Shown: positions 1-8,884 of the stretch, piece after piece | Layout of the letters: every line of letters begins with the position of its first letter | Numbering within the stretch: position 1 is the first letter of the stretch | Assembly (NCBI GenBank): GCA_039026375.1 | Contig: JBCCML010000017.1 | Location: 1 to 64,000 of the forward strand | Length of the DNA: 64,000 bases | Direction: 5' to 3' | DNA from: Thermohalobaculum sp039026375 | Lineage (GTDB): Bacteria; Pseudomonadota; Alphaproteobacteria; Rhodobacterales; Rhodobacteraceae | Notes under the pieces: generated by a model | Told to the model about the DNA's origin: nothing | The model's database searches: none | The model's input: only the letters and a program-made list of their open reading frames with translations | Program-made: the position numbers and the translations under genes

Positions 1-114
1 GGACGCATCGGGAGACCGGAAGACATCGCCAAAGCTGTCAGGTTCCTGGCAAGCGACGATGCGGAGTTCGTAACCGGGCAAATTCTCGAAGTCTCCGGAG
101 GCTACCGTCTCTAG
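1..114 (+). CDS. SDR family oxidoreductase, C-terminal fragment
   Basis: The window opens inside this gene; only its last 37 codons are present, in frame from base 1 to a TAG stop. The visible tail has the marks of the C-terminus of short-chain dehydrogenase/reductases: G-R-x-G-x-PEDIA near residue 4 and the closing VTGQILEVSGGY, which in FabG-like ketoreductases lies by the cofactor and substrate pocket. The substrate cannot be told from this end. The gene runs towards cca, whose stop codon begins three bases further on. The family call is firm; FabG itself versus another SDR is open. Confidence 0.8.
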   Translation, partial: GRIGRPEDIAKAVRFLASDDAEFVTGQILEVSGGYRL

Positions 115-117
115 CGG

Positions 118-1284
118 TCACACCGGACGGTTACCTTGGTCCGACAGCGATCTTAACAATTCTGCGCGGTCTGACCTAAACCCACTGCCGATCCAAGTTG
201 TTTCAGCCTCTCGCAACGCCTCCCCAAGCTTGGGACCTGGCTCCCATCCGGCATCGATCAGATCTTGTGCCGCTAGAGGGAATTCGGCGGCGGCCGCCTC
301 CAACAATTCTGCTCTCCAATTCCCGGGTGGCATCTCGGCGCCTCCAGCCGCGCTTATCAACACGGCAGAAGCCGCTACGTCATACCCTGAGTGGTACGCC
401 GTCATGACTGCGTCACCGAGTTCAATGGCTTGCACAACTGCGGCTAGATGCTGTTGCTCGCCACGCGAAAGGCGAAGCTGTTTGCTCCAATCGCTCTTGC
501 CCAAAGCCAACAAGCGAGTCCGCCAATCGATGGGGACTTCTAGCAGGTCTTCCAGGTGCACCAGAGTTGCTAACGATCCGGCATTCGCCCCTGGCAAGCA
601 GCGCAAAAGCACCCCTGAGACTTCCATCGAGGCGACGGCTGGAGCAGGATCAACTGCGCTAAGTAGCTTTCTGAATTCCCAACCAACCCGCTCCCGCGCA
701 AGTGTGTCGAGACCATCCGCCAACTCCGCACAGGCCGCCAAGCCTTCGGCATCGACATCAGGGCCGCCGTACCAAGCGTGGAATCGAAAAAAGCGCAAGA
801 TGCGAAGAAAATCCTCTCGTATCCGCGCCGAGGGACAACCAATGAATCGCACCCGCCTTTCCTGCAGGTCTGAGAGACCATCCAACGGGTCAATGACGTT
901 TCCTTGGCGATCTGCGTAAATTGCATTCATGGTGAAATCACGCCGCGCGGCGTCTAAAGCAATGTTGTCAGAGAATGCGACAGTTGCACGGCGCCCATCA
1001 GTGGAAACGTCCGCCCGAAAAGTTGTGATCTCCAGCGTCCCGCCTTCAGTAATTGCGGTTACAGTTCCGTGCGCCAAGCCGGTCGGAACAACTTGAATCC
1101 CCGCGAATCTAAGTCTTCGAATGACTTCATCGGGCAATAGTGGGGTCGCAATATCGATATCGGTATCTTCACCGTCCAACAGTGCGTTACGCACACAGCC
1201 GCCGACAAAGTAACCAACACCCAAAGCATCCAGGACTTGAATAACGTGAGGTTTGGTTAGCCATGCGCTCAATAAGCGTGTCAT
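118..1284 (-). CDS. cca: CCA tRNA nucleotidyltransferase / poly(A) polymerase family protein
   Basis: Class II nucleotidyltransferase of 388 residues that adds or repairs the 3' CCA end of tRNAs in the cytoplasm. The head domain shows GGCVRN (residues 28-33), the catalytic DTDIDIAT (40-47) with its metal-binding aspartates, and RRDFTMNAIY (114-123), the nucleotide-recognition region; the rest is the helical tRNA-binding part, including IREDFLRILRFFRFHA. Length fits the short alphaproteobacterial form without an HD domain. Its ATG overlaps the TAA stop of the upstream Nudix gene (TAATG), so the two are translationally coupled. A poly(A) polymerase activity cannot be excluded from sequence alone, as the two families share this fold. 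Confidence 0.92.
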   Translation of the reverse strand: MTRLLSAWLTKPHVIQVLDALGVGYFVGGCVRNALLDGEDTDIDIATPLLPDEVIRRLRFAGIQVVPTGLAHGTVTAITEGGTLEITTFRADVSTDGRRATVAFSDNIALDAARRDFTMNAIYADRQGNVIDPLDGLSDLQERRVRFIGCPSARIREDFLRILRFFRFHAWYGGPDVDAEGLAACAELADGLDTLARERVGWEFRKLLSAVDPAPAVASMEVSGVLLRCLPGANAGSLATLVHLEDLLEVPIDWRTRLLALGKSDWSKQLRLSRGEQQHLAAVVQAIELGDAVMTAYHSGYDVAASAVLISAAGGAEMPPGNWRAELLEAAAAEFPLAAQDLIDAGWEPGPKLGEALREAETTWIGSGFRSDRAELLRSLSDQGNRPV

Positions 1285-1898
1285 TACCTTCGAACCGCGG
1301 ACAATCTATCCGATAGGCCCTTCAGCATGCCCGCTGTCGCACCCCAGATATAGTGACCGTTCCATGGCATCGCGAAATAGTAACGCCGGTAACCATTGCG
1401 ATCATGGTAGTGTCGCTGGTGGTTTTGGGGGTCCATCAGAAAGTCTAACGGTGGTTCGAAGACACTCTCTACCTCTGCCGGGTCTGGAGACGGATGCCAA
1501 TGCCCATTGATGATGCCGATGACCGGCGTGACATGGAAGCCGGTCGAGGTCAGATAGGGGTCAAGCCGACCAAGAACCCGCACCGCCGAGGGTTTAAGGC
1601 CGACCTCCTCTTCAGCTTCCCGAAGCGCTGCATCCTCCGGTGATGGATCAGTGTCGTCGATGCGACCACCAGGAAATGCAATTTGGCCAGCATGCCGACG
1701 CAAATGCGCTGCCCTCTCGGTCAGAACGACATGAAGGACCCCGTCTTGGGAACGCAGGGCACAAAGCACAGCTGCCGGTAGGCGCTCATGCATCCCCATT
1801 TGGCTTGCGCGCACTTCGGGGTTGAGGTCGAAGTCCGACCGTAGTCCGCTGTTGGGTAAGTCCAAAGCAGCTTGAACTTCGTGAACGCTGATCGCCAT
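1284..1898 (-). CDS. Nudix hydrolase, CoA pyrophosphatase type
   Basis: Nudix enzyme of 204 residues, expected to split CoA or its derivatives into phosphopantetheine and 3',5'-ADP. The Nudix box GX5EX7REUXEEXGU is complete: GG-RIDDTD at the start, then ALREAEEEVGL. Just before it is the CoA-pyrophosphatase (UPF0035-type) signature with LRRHAGQIAFPGG. I start at the ATG at 1898 (MAISVHEV); a TTG at 1934 is in frame but has no better ribosome site. It sits directly upstream of cca with overlapping stop and start codons, an arrangement common in Rhodobacterales. Substrate is inferred from the signature. Confidence 0.88.
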   Translation of the reverse strand: MAISVHEVQAALDLPNSGLRSDFDLNPEVRASQMGMHERLPAAVLCALRSQDGVLHVVLTERAAHLRRHAGQIAFPGGRIDDTDPSPEDAALREAEEEVGLKPSAVRVLGRLDPYLTSTGFHVTPVIGIINGHWHPSPDPAEVESVFEPPLDFLMDPQNHQRHYHDRNGYRRYYFAMPWNGHYIWGATAGMLKGLSDRLSAVRR

Positions 1899-2093
1899 GG
1901 ACGGGTAAATGACGCCATCGAGGCTTCTAGGCAAGTATCAGTACTCCTGGCGAAGACATAGACCGTTGTTGTGAGCCGGTTAGGTAGGGCCTCAGGCAAC
2001 ACAGTGGAACCTTCTGGATAGTGCCAAACTTGAGCCTTTTCGGTAACGTGGATGGCGTAGCAAAGTGGAGGATCTCGGGCGTCTTGGCTGGCG
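1899..2093. other. Intergenic stretch between Nudix and TraB genes
   Basis: This 195-base gap has an open frame on the minus strand (start at 2128, running on into the Nudix gene in another frame). About 65 residues of it fall in the gap, but I recognise no family and see no good ribosome site, so I do not call a gene. It may hold the promoter for the Nudix-cca pair. Confidence 0.4.
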
Positions 2094-3101
2094 TTAATCC
2101 ACTCGACGAACATCATAACCTTCAGCACGCAAGAGCTCTATCAAGCCATCCATGCCCGGTAGATGCAAGGCACCAACGCCAACGAAGGCGCCCCCCGTGG
2201 CGAACTCGGACAAAATCTTTGGCATCCACTCCTGATTACGCCGGTCCAAGAGTTGCGACATCAACGCTTCGCTGGATCTGCGATAGTCTGGTCCGGGGTG
2301 CTGATGCTGAGCCAACCAGATCGAGAACTCGATTACGGCCTGCACTTCTCCCGTGCGATACAGTTCAATGTTCGTTTGGAACAGATCCTCGGAAATCCGA
2401 TCCATCCGCGCCGCGTTGGCGATCTCTGCGTAGATCGCAGCTTTAGGAGTGCTCGACAACGCCGCTACTGATTGTTCGTACGTTTCAAGACTTAGAACAG
2501 TAACACCAGTTGAGTGGGCGCGCTTCGCCATCACCAAATCTAAGGCCTCTGCACCGGCAGCTACCGCTTGAAGATGGCATGCCGGGAAACCGAGCAGTGA
2601 GATAAGCAGCCAGGGCCGCATCTGCGCGGCAGCATCCATCTTGACACCCCGGCGCGCAAGCGCACTCGAGAGGTCGGGCAATGTCTCTAGCGGCACAATT
2701 TCGTCCAGTGGTTCAGCCTGAAAATCAAGTGCAAAACCCGGGTCCATCCGCATCCGACGCTCCATCGCGCTCTTTTGGTTCAGGTCTATCTCGAAGATCG
2801 CAACGCGTGCGTTCTCCAGAGCGTCCCAGACATAATCAGGGGTTGTTTCAACGACTTCAGCAGCGTGAAATGTCCCGAACAGATGTGAAGCTGGTAGATC
2901 GCCCTTTCGGACCTCCCAAAACAACCCCTTGGCGTTTGGGACCGCGTGGGCTCGAGAGAACATGGCATCGATCTGTTCAGGTCTATCGACGCGATAGTCT
3001 GAAAGCAGGTTCTCACCCGCGCACCTAGCGACGGCTGGTAAAATGGACGTCCACCAAACGCCTGATGTGAGCACTACGAGAGCAACGCAGCTTTTGATCA
3101 T
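2094..3101 (-). CDS. TraB/GumN family protein
   Basis: 335-residue secreted or envelope protein of the TraB/GumN family (metalloprotease-like Tiki/EreA relatives). An N-terminal signal peptide is visible (MIKSCVALVVLTSGVWW, then VARC). Family motifs are present: HLFGTFHAAE near residue 73, which corresponds to the conserved GT-H metal-binding motif, and FVGVGALHLPGMDGL near the C-terminus, the second conserved motif. Function in bacteria is poorly known. It stands alone between a histidine kinase gene and the Nudix gene, with 228 bases of upstream non-coding DNA that carries a short direct repeat. Family assignment is solid, role is not. Confidence 0.85.
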   Translation of the reverse strand: MIKSCVALVVLTSGVWWTSILPAVARCAGENLLSDYRVDRPEQIDAMFSRAHAVPNAKGLFWEVRKGDLPASHLFGTFHAAEVVETTPDYVWDALENARVAIFEIDLNQKSAMERRMRMDPGFALDFQAEPLDEIVPLETLPDLSSALARRGVKMDAAAQMRPWLLISLLGFPACHLQAVAAGAEALDLVMAKRAHSTGVTVLSLETYEQSVAALSSTPKAAIYAEIANAARMDRISEDLFQTNIELYRTGEVQAVIEFSIWLAQHQHPGPDYRRSSEALMSQLLDRRNQEWMPKILSEFATGGAFVGVGALHLPGMDGLIELLRAEGYDVRRVD

Positions 3102-3118
3102 CCAGGACGCTCCAATTG

Positions 3119-3264
3119 TCAGGTCGCACTACCGTTCAAGGGCAACTCAGAAAACGACTTCACAAAACACCTAACGAAGTTGCCCAGTTTGCGTGAACAG
3201 CATTTGGCTTACACTCCTGTGGATATGCAACGTCGAACCCACGCGCCTATCAGGTCGCAGTACC
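3119..3264. repeat. Two 15-base direct repeats upstream of the TraB gene
   Basis: TCAGGTCGCACTACC at 3119-3133 and TCAGGTCGCAGTACC at 3250-3264 differ at one position. Both lie in the gap between the histidine kinase stop and the TraB start, which should hold the TraB promoter. They could be paired regulator sites or chance. Confidence 0.4.
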
Positions 3265-3329
3265 AAAATTACAGTCCACTTGTACTAAGCCCTTGTCGTT
3301 TAGACGAAAACGATGGCGATCCGGCCCCC

Positions 3330-4832
3330 TTAGCCGGTTGCTTCCTCGGGCCAATCATCCTCGAATGCGGCGGAAAGCGCTTCAACCCTGGCGTTAAAGC
3401 TGAGCATAAAAATCGATCCTCCGTCTGCTCTCGCCACGTACGTCACATCGCCGCCCATCAACCGAGCAAGACGGCGGGTGATTGCAAGCCCAAGACCAAC
3501 CCCTTTCAGCGGTCGCGTAGGTCCGGCCCTAGCCTGCGCGTAGGGATCGAAAATCGCGTCGCCCAATCCGTCGGGCACACCTATCCCTCTGTCAGCAACA
3601 CCGATCTGTACCCGGGCAGGAATCGCAGAACTGTCTACGTCGATGGAAATACAAATGTTACCACCGCCTGAAAACTTTATGGCATTCCCTATCAGATTGC
3701 TAACGCACTGGCGCACTCTGGTCGGGTCCATTGCCATCAAGGCAGGAACCTCGGTCTTTCGCTCCAAAACAAGTGCCAAACCCCTTTCCCGCGCAAGTGG
3801 TCTGTAAAGACGTAACTGCTCTTCCAGCAATGTGCCCAGATCAACGGGTGCGACAGATAATGCAATATCGCGTGCCTCAAGTCGTGAGAGGTCGAGGCTG
3901 TCGTCAAGCAATGCAACCAAATGCTCACCAGATGCGCGCAATAGTTCCAACTGTCTTCGCTGCTCGTCAGTCAGCGCGGTCTTTTGAAGCAGAGCTGTCA
4001 GGCCCATGATGCCATTCATTGGCGTGCGCATTTCGTGACTCAAACGCCCCAGAAAATCTGTCTTCATTTCATTCGTGCGATCCAGGGCGTCGACCGACGC
4101 AGTTAAATCGCGCTCACGGTCAAGCTGAGCCAAATAAGCGTCACGCAGTTGTCTTCCCATGAACGCAGCGGCCGCAGCGGCAAAGACCCCCAATCCTATG
4201 TTGGCGAGCATTAAGTCTGCGGTCGTGCCGTTAAGATAGTGAGCCGCTGTGGAACAGGCAATCAACGACCCAGAGTGGATAAGGATGCAGCCATACAGTG
4301 CCCGAACAAAGTAAATCGTGGGGAAGACAAAGTAAGCCATCGTCAGGCACCATATCGTAATGCCGCCCAACTGCCATTCTGGCACTGTATGCAAGAACGC
4401 AATACCAATTGCGCCCGATGTCGCGAGTGCAGAGTGCCATTCGTAGATAACAGCCTGCGTTGTAAACCGAGAGAGATCATCTGCTGGATCACGCGCGGCA
4501 AAGAAAATCCGGCGAGTGAGGATCAGTGCGTGCAACTCCGCCATAAGTAAGATTATGTAAGCGGCAACTAAAGCCCACCATTCTGTCACCAAGGTTCCAA
4601 CGGCCAAACCGAGCATATAGAGGATCTGCACCTCCAGAAACTCGTCAGACCTCTTGGTTGCGAGGTCCAGAACGGCTCGCCGTTGTAAAGACTTTGGATC
4701 GTCAGAAAGTGCGTAGGATGTCCCCGGTGCGGGTTTGAAGGCGGCCAAAAACCGGCCGATCACCCCCACTCGCCGGGGTCGCGGGTTGGCATGGCCAGTT
4801 ATGACTACCACTCCTAACTGTCGCGCGCCCAA
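3330..4832 (-). CDS. Membrane sensor histidine kinase
   Basis: 500-residue two-component sensor. The N-terminal third has several hydrophobic spans (about residues 68-110, 133-180 and 185-225) with no clear extracellular sensor domain, followed by a linker. The kinase core is complete: H-box FLGRLSHEMRTPMNGIMGL with phospho-accepting His near 266, N-box NLIGNAIKF near 379, a DRGIGVP G1 box near 414 and GVGLGLAITRRLARLMGG near 444. There is no receiver or Hpt domain and no response regulator gene beside it, so it is an orphan kinase here. The start is uncertain: the longest frame begins with TTG, and GTG codons about 22-24 residues in are equally possible. Confidence 0.88.
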   Translation of the reverse strand: MGARQLGVVVITGHANPRPRRVGVIGRFLAAFKPAPGTSYALSDDPKSLQRRAVLDLATKRSDEFLEVQILYMLGLAVGTLVTEWWALVAAYIILLMAELHALILTRRIFFAARDPADDLSRFTTQAVIYEWHSALATSGAIGIAFLHTVPEWQLGGITIWCLTMAYFVFPTIYFVRALYGCILIHSGSLIACSTAAHYLNGTTADLMLANIGLGVFAAAAAAFMGRQLRDAYLAQLDRERDLTASVDALDRTNEMKTDFLGRLSHEMRTPMNGIMGLTALLQKTALTDEQRRQLELLRASGEHLVALLDDSLDLSRLEARDIALSVAPVDLGTLLEEQLRLYRPLARERGLALVLERKTEVPALMAMDPTRVRQCVSNLIGNAIKFSGGGNICISIDVDSSAIPARVQIGVADRGIGVPDGLGDAIFDPYAQARAGPTRPLKGVGLGLAITRRLARLMGGDVTYVARADGGSIFMLSFNARVEALSAAFEDDWPEEATG

Positions 4833-4927
4833 TGAATGATTAACCTACTTTAACGTGCATCGCAACGCGGCAACCAGCCAGGAGTTGCAAGAGGATGTGA
4901 GCCAAGGCGCATCTTGTTTGCGGGTCG

Positions 4928-4956
4928 TTGACAAGGTTGATGCGCCCCGATAGACG
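4928..4956 (+). promoter_or_regulatory. Predicted promoter of tRNA-Leu
   Basis: TTGACA at 4928-4933, a 17-base spacer, and TAGACG at 4951-4956, placed about 15 bases before the tRNA 5' end. The -35 is perfect and the spacing ideal; the -10 is weak. Confidence 0.5.
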
Positions 4957-4971
4957 CCCCCCACGCAACCT

Positions 4972-5058
4972 GCCCAGGTGGCGGAATTGGTAGACGCGCT
5001 AGCTTCAGGTGCTAGTGCCCGTATGGGCGTGGAAGTTCGAGTCTTCTCCTGGGCACCA
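4972..5058 (+). tRNA. tRNA-Leu (anticodon CAG)
   Basis: An 87-base cloverleaf can be drawn by hand. The acceptor stem GCCCAGG pairs with CCTGGGC, followed by A and an encoded CCA. The anticodon arm is CTAGC-TTCAGGT-GCTAG, giving anticodon CAG, which reads CUG leucine codons. The long variable arm (TGCCCGTATGGGCG) is typical of class II tRNAs such as leucine, and the T loop has GTTCGAGTC. RNase D follows 35 bases downstream and may be co-transcribed. Confidence 0.96.
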
Positions 5059-5092
5059 AATCCTCGGCTGTCGGCAGTCGCGTAAGGCTTGC

Positions 5093-5704
5093 ATGAGTAT
5101 CACTCTCCACCACGGCGACCTGCCCGACGATTTAGACCTTGGCGCTTCCGTCGCGATTGATACGGAAACCATGGGATTGAACCCGCATCGGGATAGACTG
5201 TGTCTGGTTCAACTATCATCTGGTGACGGAACCGCGCACCTTGTCCAATTCCTGGCCGGTCAGAAGCGTGCACCGAACCTCGCAAAACTCTTGCGATCTC
5301 GGCAGGTCGAGAAATTGTTTCACTTTGGTAGGTTTGATATTGCGGTCCTAGCTAATGCAATTGGAGCTATTGCTCGTCCAGTCTACTGTACAAAAATCGC
5401 TTCTAAATTGGTGCGGACCTACACAGATCGACATGGCTTGCGTCACCTTTGCCAAGAATTGTTGGGCATCGATATCTCTAAGCAGCAGCAATCGAGTGAT
5501 TGGGGCGCAGAGAAGTTAACTGACGTACAGCTGGAATATGCTGCTTCGGACGTATTATATTTGCATCAATTGCGTGAGGTCCTCGACATCAGGATCGCTC
5601 GCGAAGGGCGCACAGACGTAGCGAAAGCCTGCTTCCGCTTCTTGCCAGACCGCGCAATGCTAGATCTGCAAGGTTGGCCCGAGTTGGACATCTTCGCGCA
5701 CTGA
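5093..5704 (+). CDS. rnd: Ribonuclease D-type 3'-5' exonuclease
   Basis: 203-residue DEDDy exonuclease expected to trim 3' ends of tRNA and other stable RNAs. Motif I is AIDTETMGL (Asp23, Glu25), motif II lies in LFHFGRFDIAVL, and motif III is YAASDVLYL with the Tyr and Asp of the DEDDy subclass. It is shorter than E. coli RNase D and lacks the C-terminal HRDC domain, the usual form in alphaproteobacteria. I start at the ATG at 5093, because the frame upstream of it lies within tRNA-Leu. The placement just after a tRNA fits the role. The gene is noticeably AT-rich compared with the right end of the window. Confidence 0.9.
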   Translation: MSITLHHGDLPDDLDLGASVAIDTETMGLNPHRDRLCLVQLSSGDGTAHLVQFLAGQKRAPNLAKLLRSRQVEKLFHFGRFDIAVLANAIGAIARPVYCTKIASKLVRTYTDRHGLRHLCQELLGIDISKQQQSSDWGAEKLTDVQLEYAASDVLYLHQLREVLDIRIAREGRTDVAKACFRFLPDRAMLDLQGWPELDIFAH

Positions 5705-5715
5705 CGGAGTTGGTC

Positions 5716-6714
5716 ATGACCGCGCCGAGCAACGAGCTTTCCACAAGGCAAAGTGACTTGATGGTCACTGCGCGAAGAGTTCTGAAGACCGAGGCGCATG
5801 CCTTGGATTTGCTTGCAAATGGCCTGGATTCGTCATTCGAAGCAGCTGTCAAACTGATACTGTCCGCGAAAGGCCGATTGATCTGTTCCGGGATGGGAAA
5901 ATCCGGTCATGTCGGACGCAAGATTGCTGCGACGCTGGCCTCGACCGGAACTCCAGCTTTTTTTGTACATCCTGCTGAAGCCAGCCATGGCGATCTTGGC
6001 ATGATCACGCAGGACGATGTCGCTCTGGTATTGTCGAACTCGGGAGAGACACGTGAACTGGCAGATGTCGTGGCGCACTGCAAAAGGTTCTCTATTCCAT
6101 TGATAGGGGTGGCAAGCAGGCCAGCTTCGACGCTGCTAGCGGCTGCCGACGTAGCGCTCGTGTTACCGCCTGCGCCGGAAGCGTGTTCTGTTGGGTTAGC
6201 GCCCACGACGTCTACGACGATGACCATGGCGCTGGGCGACGCTCTCGCTGTCGCGCTTATGGAACAACGAGGATTCACGCCCGATAGTTACCGCGTCTTT
6301 CATCCTGGTGGAAACCTTGGCGCGAAACTCGTCAACGTAGATGCGTTGATGACCAAGCCACCAGGCCTTCCCTTGGTAAGCGAAGATGCTCCAATGTCTG
6401 ACGCACTTGTGGAGATGTCGGCGAAGGGATTTGGAGTGGTGGGAACAATGGATTCTAACCAGCGTTTGACTGGGATCATCACTGACGGAGACCTGAGACG
6501 GCACATGGCCGGGCTGTTGGCTCGCAAGGCTTCAGAAGTCGCGACAATGAACCCAATGACCATACGGCCTGATCAGCTAGCCACGGCAGCATTGGGGATC
6601 ATGAACGAACGAAAGATCACCTGCTTGTTTGTCACCGAATTGGACGGATGTGTGCCAGCACTCGGCATATTGCATGTCCATGATTGTCTGCGCGCCGGAG
6701 TGGACAGTGCCTGA
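5716..6714 (+). CDS. kdsD: Arabinose-5-phosphate isomerase, KpsF/GutQ family
   Basis: 332-residue enzyme converting ribulose-5-phosphate to arabinose-5-phosphate, the first step to Kdo of lipopolysaccharide. The SIS sugar-isomerase domain holds CSGMGKSGHVGRKIAATLAS and a serine-rich LVLSNSGETRE loop; SVGLAPTTSTTMTMALGDAL is typical of the KpsF family. Two CBS domains follow (from about residue 210: DALMTKPPGLPLV and then EVATMNPMTIRP). The ATG at 5716 has a CGGAG site upstream. It heads a block with lptC, lptA and lptB, linking Kdo synthesis to LPS export. Confidence 0.93.
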   Translation: MTAPSNELSTRQSDLMVTARRVLKTEAHALDLLANGLDSSFEAAVKLILSAKGRLICSGMGKSGHVGRKIAATLASTGTPAFFVHPAEASHGDLGMITQDDVALVLSNSGETRELADVVAHCKRFSIPLIGVASRPASTLLAAADVALVLPPAPEACSVGLAPTTSTTMTMALGDALAVALMEQRGFTPDSYRVFHPGGNLGAKLVNVDALMTKPPGLPLVSEDAPMSDALVEMSAKGFGVVGTMDSNQRLTGIITDGDLRRHMAGLLARKASEVATMNPMTIRPDQLATAALGIMNERKITCLFVTELDGCVPALGILHVHDCLRAGVDSA

Positions 6715-7357
6715 GTTCCCGACCTCGGAGCTTCACAGCACGGTCGCTGAGCGCGCGGCAGAGGTACGTAAATACTCTGCTGTGGTGCGCTGGATGAAGA
6801 TCTTGCTGCCAGTAAGTGCCTTGGGCCTCGTTGTGTTAATCTTTCTAACTGGACAGACGCGCGATGCCATTATCGACCTGGAAAGCGCCGGGAATACCGC
6901 GGCCTTGGCTGCTGGAATGCGGTTAGAGAATCCCCGGTTTGCTGGCGTTACGGCAAAAGGCGAGCCTTTTGTCGTAACCGCCGCGTCCGCGCTCCCGGAT
7001 GGAGCGACGCCAAACGAAGTGCAGTTAGACGAACCGAAGGGAGAGATCCGCCTGAGAGCTGGGATCGGCGTGACGGTCACCGCAACAGACGGAACCATCT
7101 TCCGCCAGGACGAGCGCTTGTTGTTATGGGGTTCAGTCGTGATTGAAACGTCGGATGGCTACAGGGCGGTCACAGATCAACTTGAGGTCGACATGGCGAA
7201 TGGTTTGGCGAGCGCGCCCGGTCGACTGTCTGTTGATGGACCTCGCGGAGGCATAGAGGCAGATCGACTTGAGATTTCAGGGGCCCTTTCCGACGGAGCA
7301 GAAAGCATCATGCGTTTCGAAGGTAACGTCCGAGTGCGGTATAAACCGGCCCTCTAA
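6707..7357 (+). CDS. lptC: LPS export protein LptC
   Basis: About 216 residues with one N-terminal membrane span (MKILLPVSALGLVVLIFLTG) and a periplasmic beta-jellyroll. LptC anchors in the inner membrane and passes LPS from the LptBFG transporter to LptA. Sequence conservation in this family is low; the call rests on the single span, the repeating beta-strand text (LENPRFAGVTAKGEPF) and position before lptA and lptB. I choose the GTG at 6707, which overlaps the kdsD stop by 8 bases and has CGGAG upstream; ATG codons at 6674 and 6680 are alternatives. Confidence 0.85.
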   Translation: MPEFPTSELHSTVAERAAEVRKYSAVVRWMKILLPVSALGLVVLIFLTGQTRDAIIDLESAGNTAALAAGMRLENPRFAGVTAKGEPFVVTAASALPDGATPNEVQLDEPKGEIRLRAGIGVTVTATDGTIFRQDERLLLWGSVVIETSDGYRAVTDQLEVDMANGLASAPGRLSVDGPRGGIEADRLEISGALSDGAESIMRFEGNVRVRYKPAL

Positions 7358-7445
7358 TCACAGGTTGGCCGGGCCAGCATCTGGCGACGCTGTCGGCGAT
7401 GCTATATATCGTCGTTACGGAACCACGAATTGTTGGGAGCAGGTG

Positions 7446-8066
7446 ATGTTGAGACGCTTCGGGGCAGCCTTTGCCATGTGTTTGCTGCCCGCGATTACGT
7501 CAGCTCAAGTAGACGGCCCATTCGGCGGCTTTAAACACGACCGGACCTGCCCGATTGAAATCACGGCCAACGCGCTTGAGGTGCGGCAGGCAGAGAGTAT
7601 CGCGATCTTCTCGGGTGAGGTTATCGCCGGCCAATGCACTCTTCGGCTGACCGCTGATGAGATCGAAGTGCGGTATGATCAGGAGAACTCAAGCGACGCT
7701 GAGACTGGTGCCATCAACAACCTACAGGCCAAGGGCAATGTCTTTCTGACGAATGGCGCCGAGACGGCGCAAGGGTCATGGGCGGAGTACGATGTCCGCA
7801 CCGGCATGGTGAGCATGGGCGGCGATGTGGTGCTTACCCAAGGGGAGAACATTATCTCTGGTGAGACGCTCGTGATCAATCTGAATGCCGGACAAGGAAA
7901 GATCGAAGGGGCCGGTTCTGGTCGCGTGAAATCAATCTTTAATCCGTCGCAGACGGATGGACCGGCTAGCCCTGGCGATCAATCAACATCGACATGCACG
8001 CCTGAACAAGAAGCAGCGGCAGCAGCAGCTGGGATTGCTTGCGTTCCACTGGCATCGTCGAACTGA
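7446..8066 (+). CDS. lptA: LPS transport periplasmic protein LptA
   Basis: 206 residues with a signal peptide (LRRFGAAFAMCLLPAITSAQ) followed by an OstA-type beta-jellyroll: PIEITANALEV, then GQCTLRLTADEIEV and AKGNVFLTNGAETAQG. LptA bridges inner and outer membrane for LPS transfer. After the fold there is a roughly 40-residue tail rich in Ser, Thr, Pro and Ala with an Ala6 run and two cysteines, probably unstructured. The ATG at 7446 follows GGGAGCAGG. The stop overlaps the lptB start (TGATG). Confidence 0.92.
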   Translation: MLRRFGAAFAMCLLPAITSAQVDGPFGGFKHDRTCPIEITANALEVRQAESIAIFSGEVIAGQCTLRLTADEIEVRYDQENSSDAETGAINNLQAKGNVFLTNGAETAQGSWAEYDVRTGMVSMGGDVVLTQGENIISGETLVINLNAGQGKIEGAGSGRVKSIFNPSQTDGPASPGDQSTSTCTPEQEAAAAAAGIACVPLASSN

Positions 8067-8836
8067 TGACAGAAGCGGCGGTAGATGTTCCGGCGCTGGT
8101 CGCTGTAGATGGCGATGGCGGCTTGCAAGTCAGTGGATTGGGCAAAAGCTATCGTCGTCGCCCCGTCGTCAGAGACGTATCGATCAATTTGAACCGTGGG
8201 GAAGTTGTTGGCTTATTGGGGCCGAATGGCGCCGGAAAAACCACCTGCTTTTACATGATCATCGGTCTGGTACCCTGCGATGCCGGGGCAATCACTGTGG
8301 ACGGCCTCGATGTATCGCCTCTGCCCATGTACCGTCGGGCACGCCTCGGCTTAGGATACCTTCCGCAGGAAGCATCCATTTTCCGGGGCCTATCCGTGGA
8401 AGACAATATTCTGGCGGTACTCGAACTGGTTGAGCCCGATAGATTGGAGCGCGCGAGGCGCTTGGACGCCCTCCTTGCGGAATTCTCCATTACGCACTTG
8501 CGCCGAACACCGGCATCCGCGTTGTCCGGTGGCGAGCGCCGACGTGTGGAAATCGCCAGATGTCTTGCATCCGAACCAGCTTACGTTTTGCTAGACGAAC
8601 CATTCGCCGGGATCGACCCGATAGCCGTTGGCGAGATCCGTGAATTGGTGCACCATTTGAAAGATCGCGGGATCGGTGTGCTGATCACTGACCATAATGT
8701 TCGAGAAACGCTCGAAATCATTGACCGGGCATACATCTTGCATGATGGTCACGTCTTGATGAGCGGCACGCCGGCAGAGGTCGTTAAAGATCGAAACGTC
8801 CGCCGGGTATATTTGGGCGAGGGGTTCCGAATTTAG
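8066..8836 (+). CDS. lptB: LPS export ABC transporter ATP-binding protein LptB
   Basis: 256-residue ABC ATPase that powers LPS extraction from the inner membrane with LptF and LptG (not in this window). Walker A is GPNGAGKTTC, the Q-loop is in GYLPQEASIFRGLSVEDN, the signature is ALSGGERRRVEIARCLA, Walker B is YVLLDEPFAGIDP and the switch histidine is in LITDHNVRETL. The region YLPQEASIFR and the FAGIDP text are characteristic of LptB. The start at 8066 overlaps the lptA stop by one base. It is followed by rpoN, the classic gram-negative order. Confidence 0.96.
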   Translation: MTEAAVDVPALVAVDGDGGLQVSGLGKSYRRRPVVRDVSINLNRGEVVGLLGPNGAGKTTCFYMIIGLVPCDAGAITVDGLDVSPLPMYRRARLGLGYLPQEASIFRGLSVEDNILAVLELVEPDRLERARRLDALLAEFSITHLRRTPASALSGGERRRVEIARCLASEPAYVLLDEPFAGIDPIAVGEIRELVHHLKDRGIGVLITDHNVRETLEIIDRAYILHDGHVLMSGTPAEVVKDRNVRRVYLGEGFRI

Positions 8837-8884
8837 TAATCCCAACCTGACAAAGTGCTTACGGGTGAACGTAACGGGGTAAGC

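Noticed and set aside
1721..2128. 135-codon minus-strand frame across the Nudix/TraB gap
   Set aside because: Half of it overlaps the Nudix gene out of frame, with no family match and no good ribosome site.
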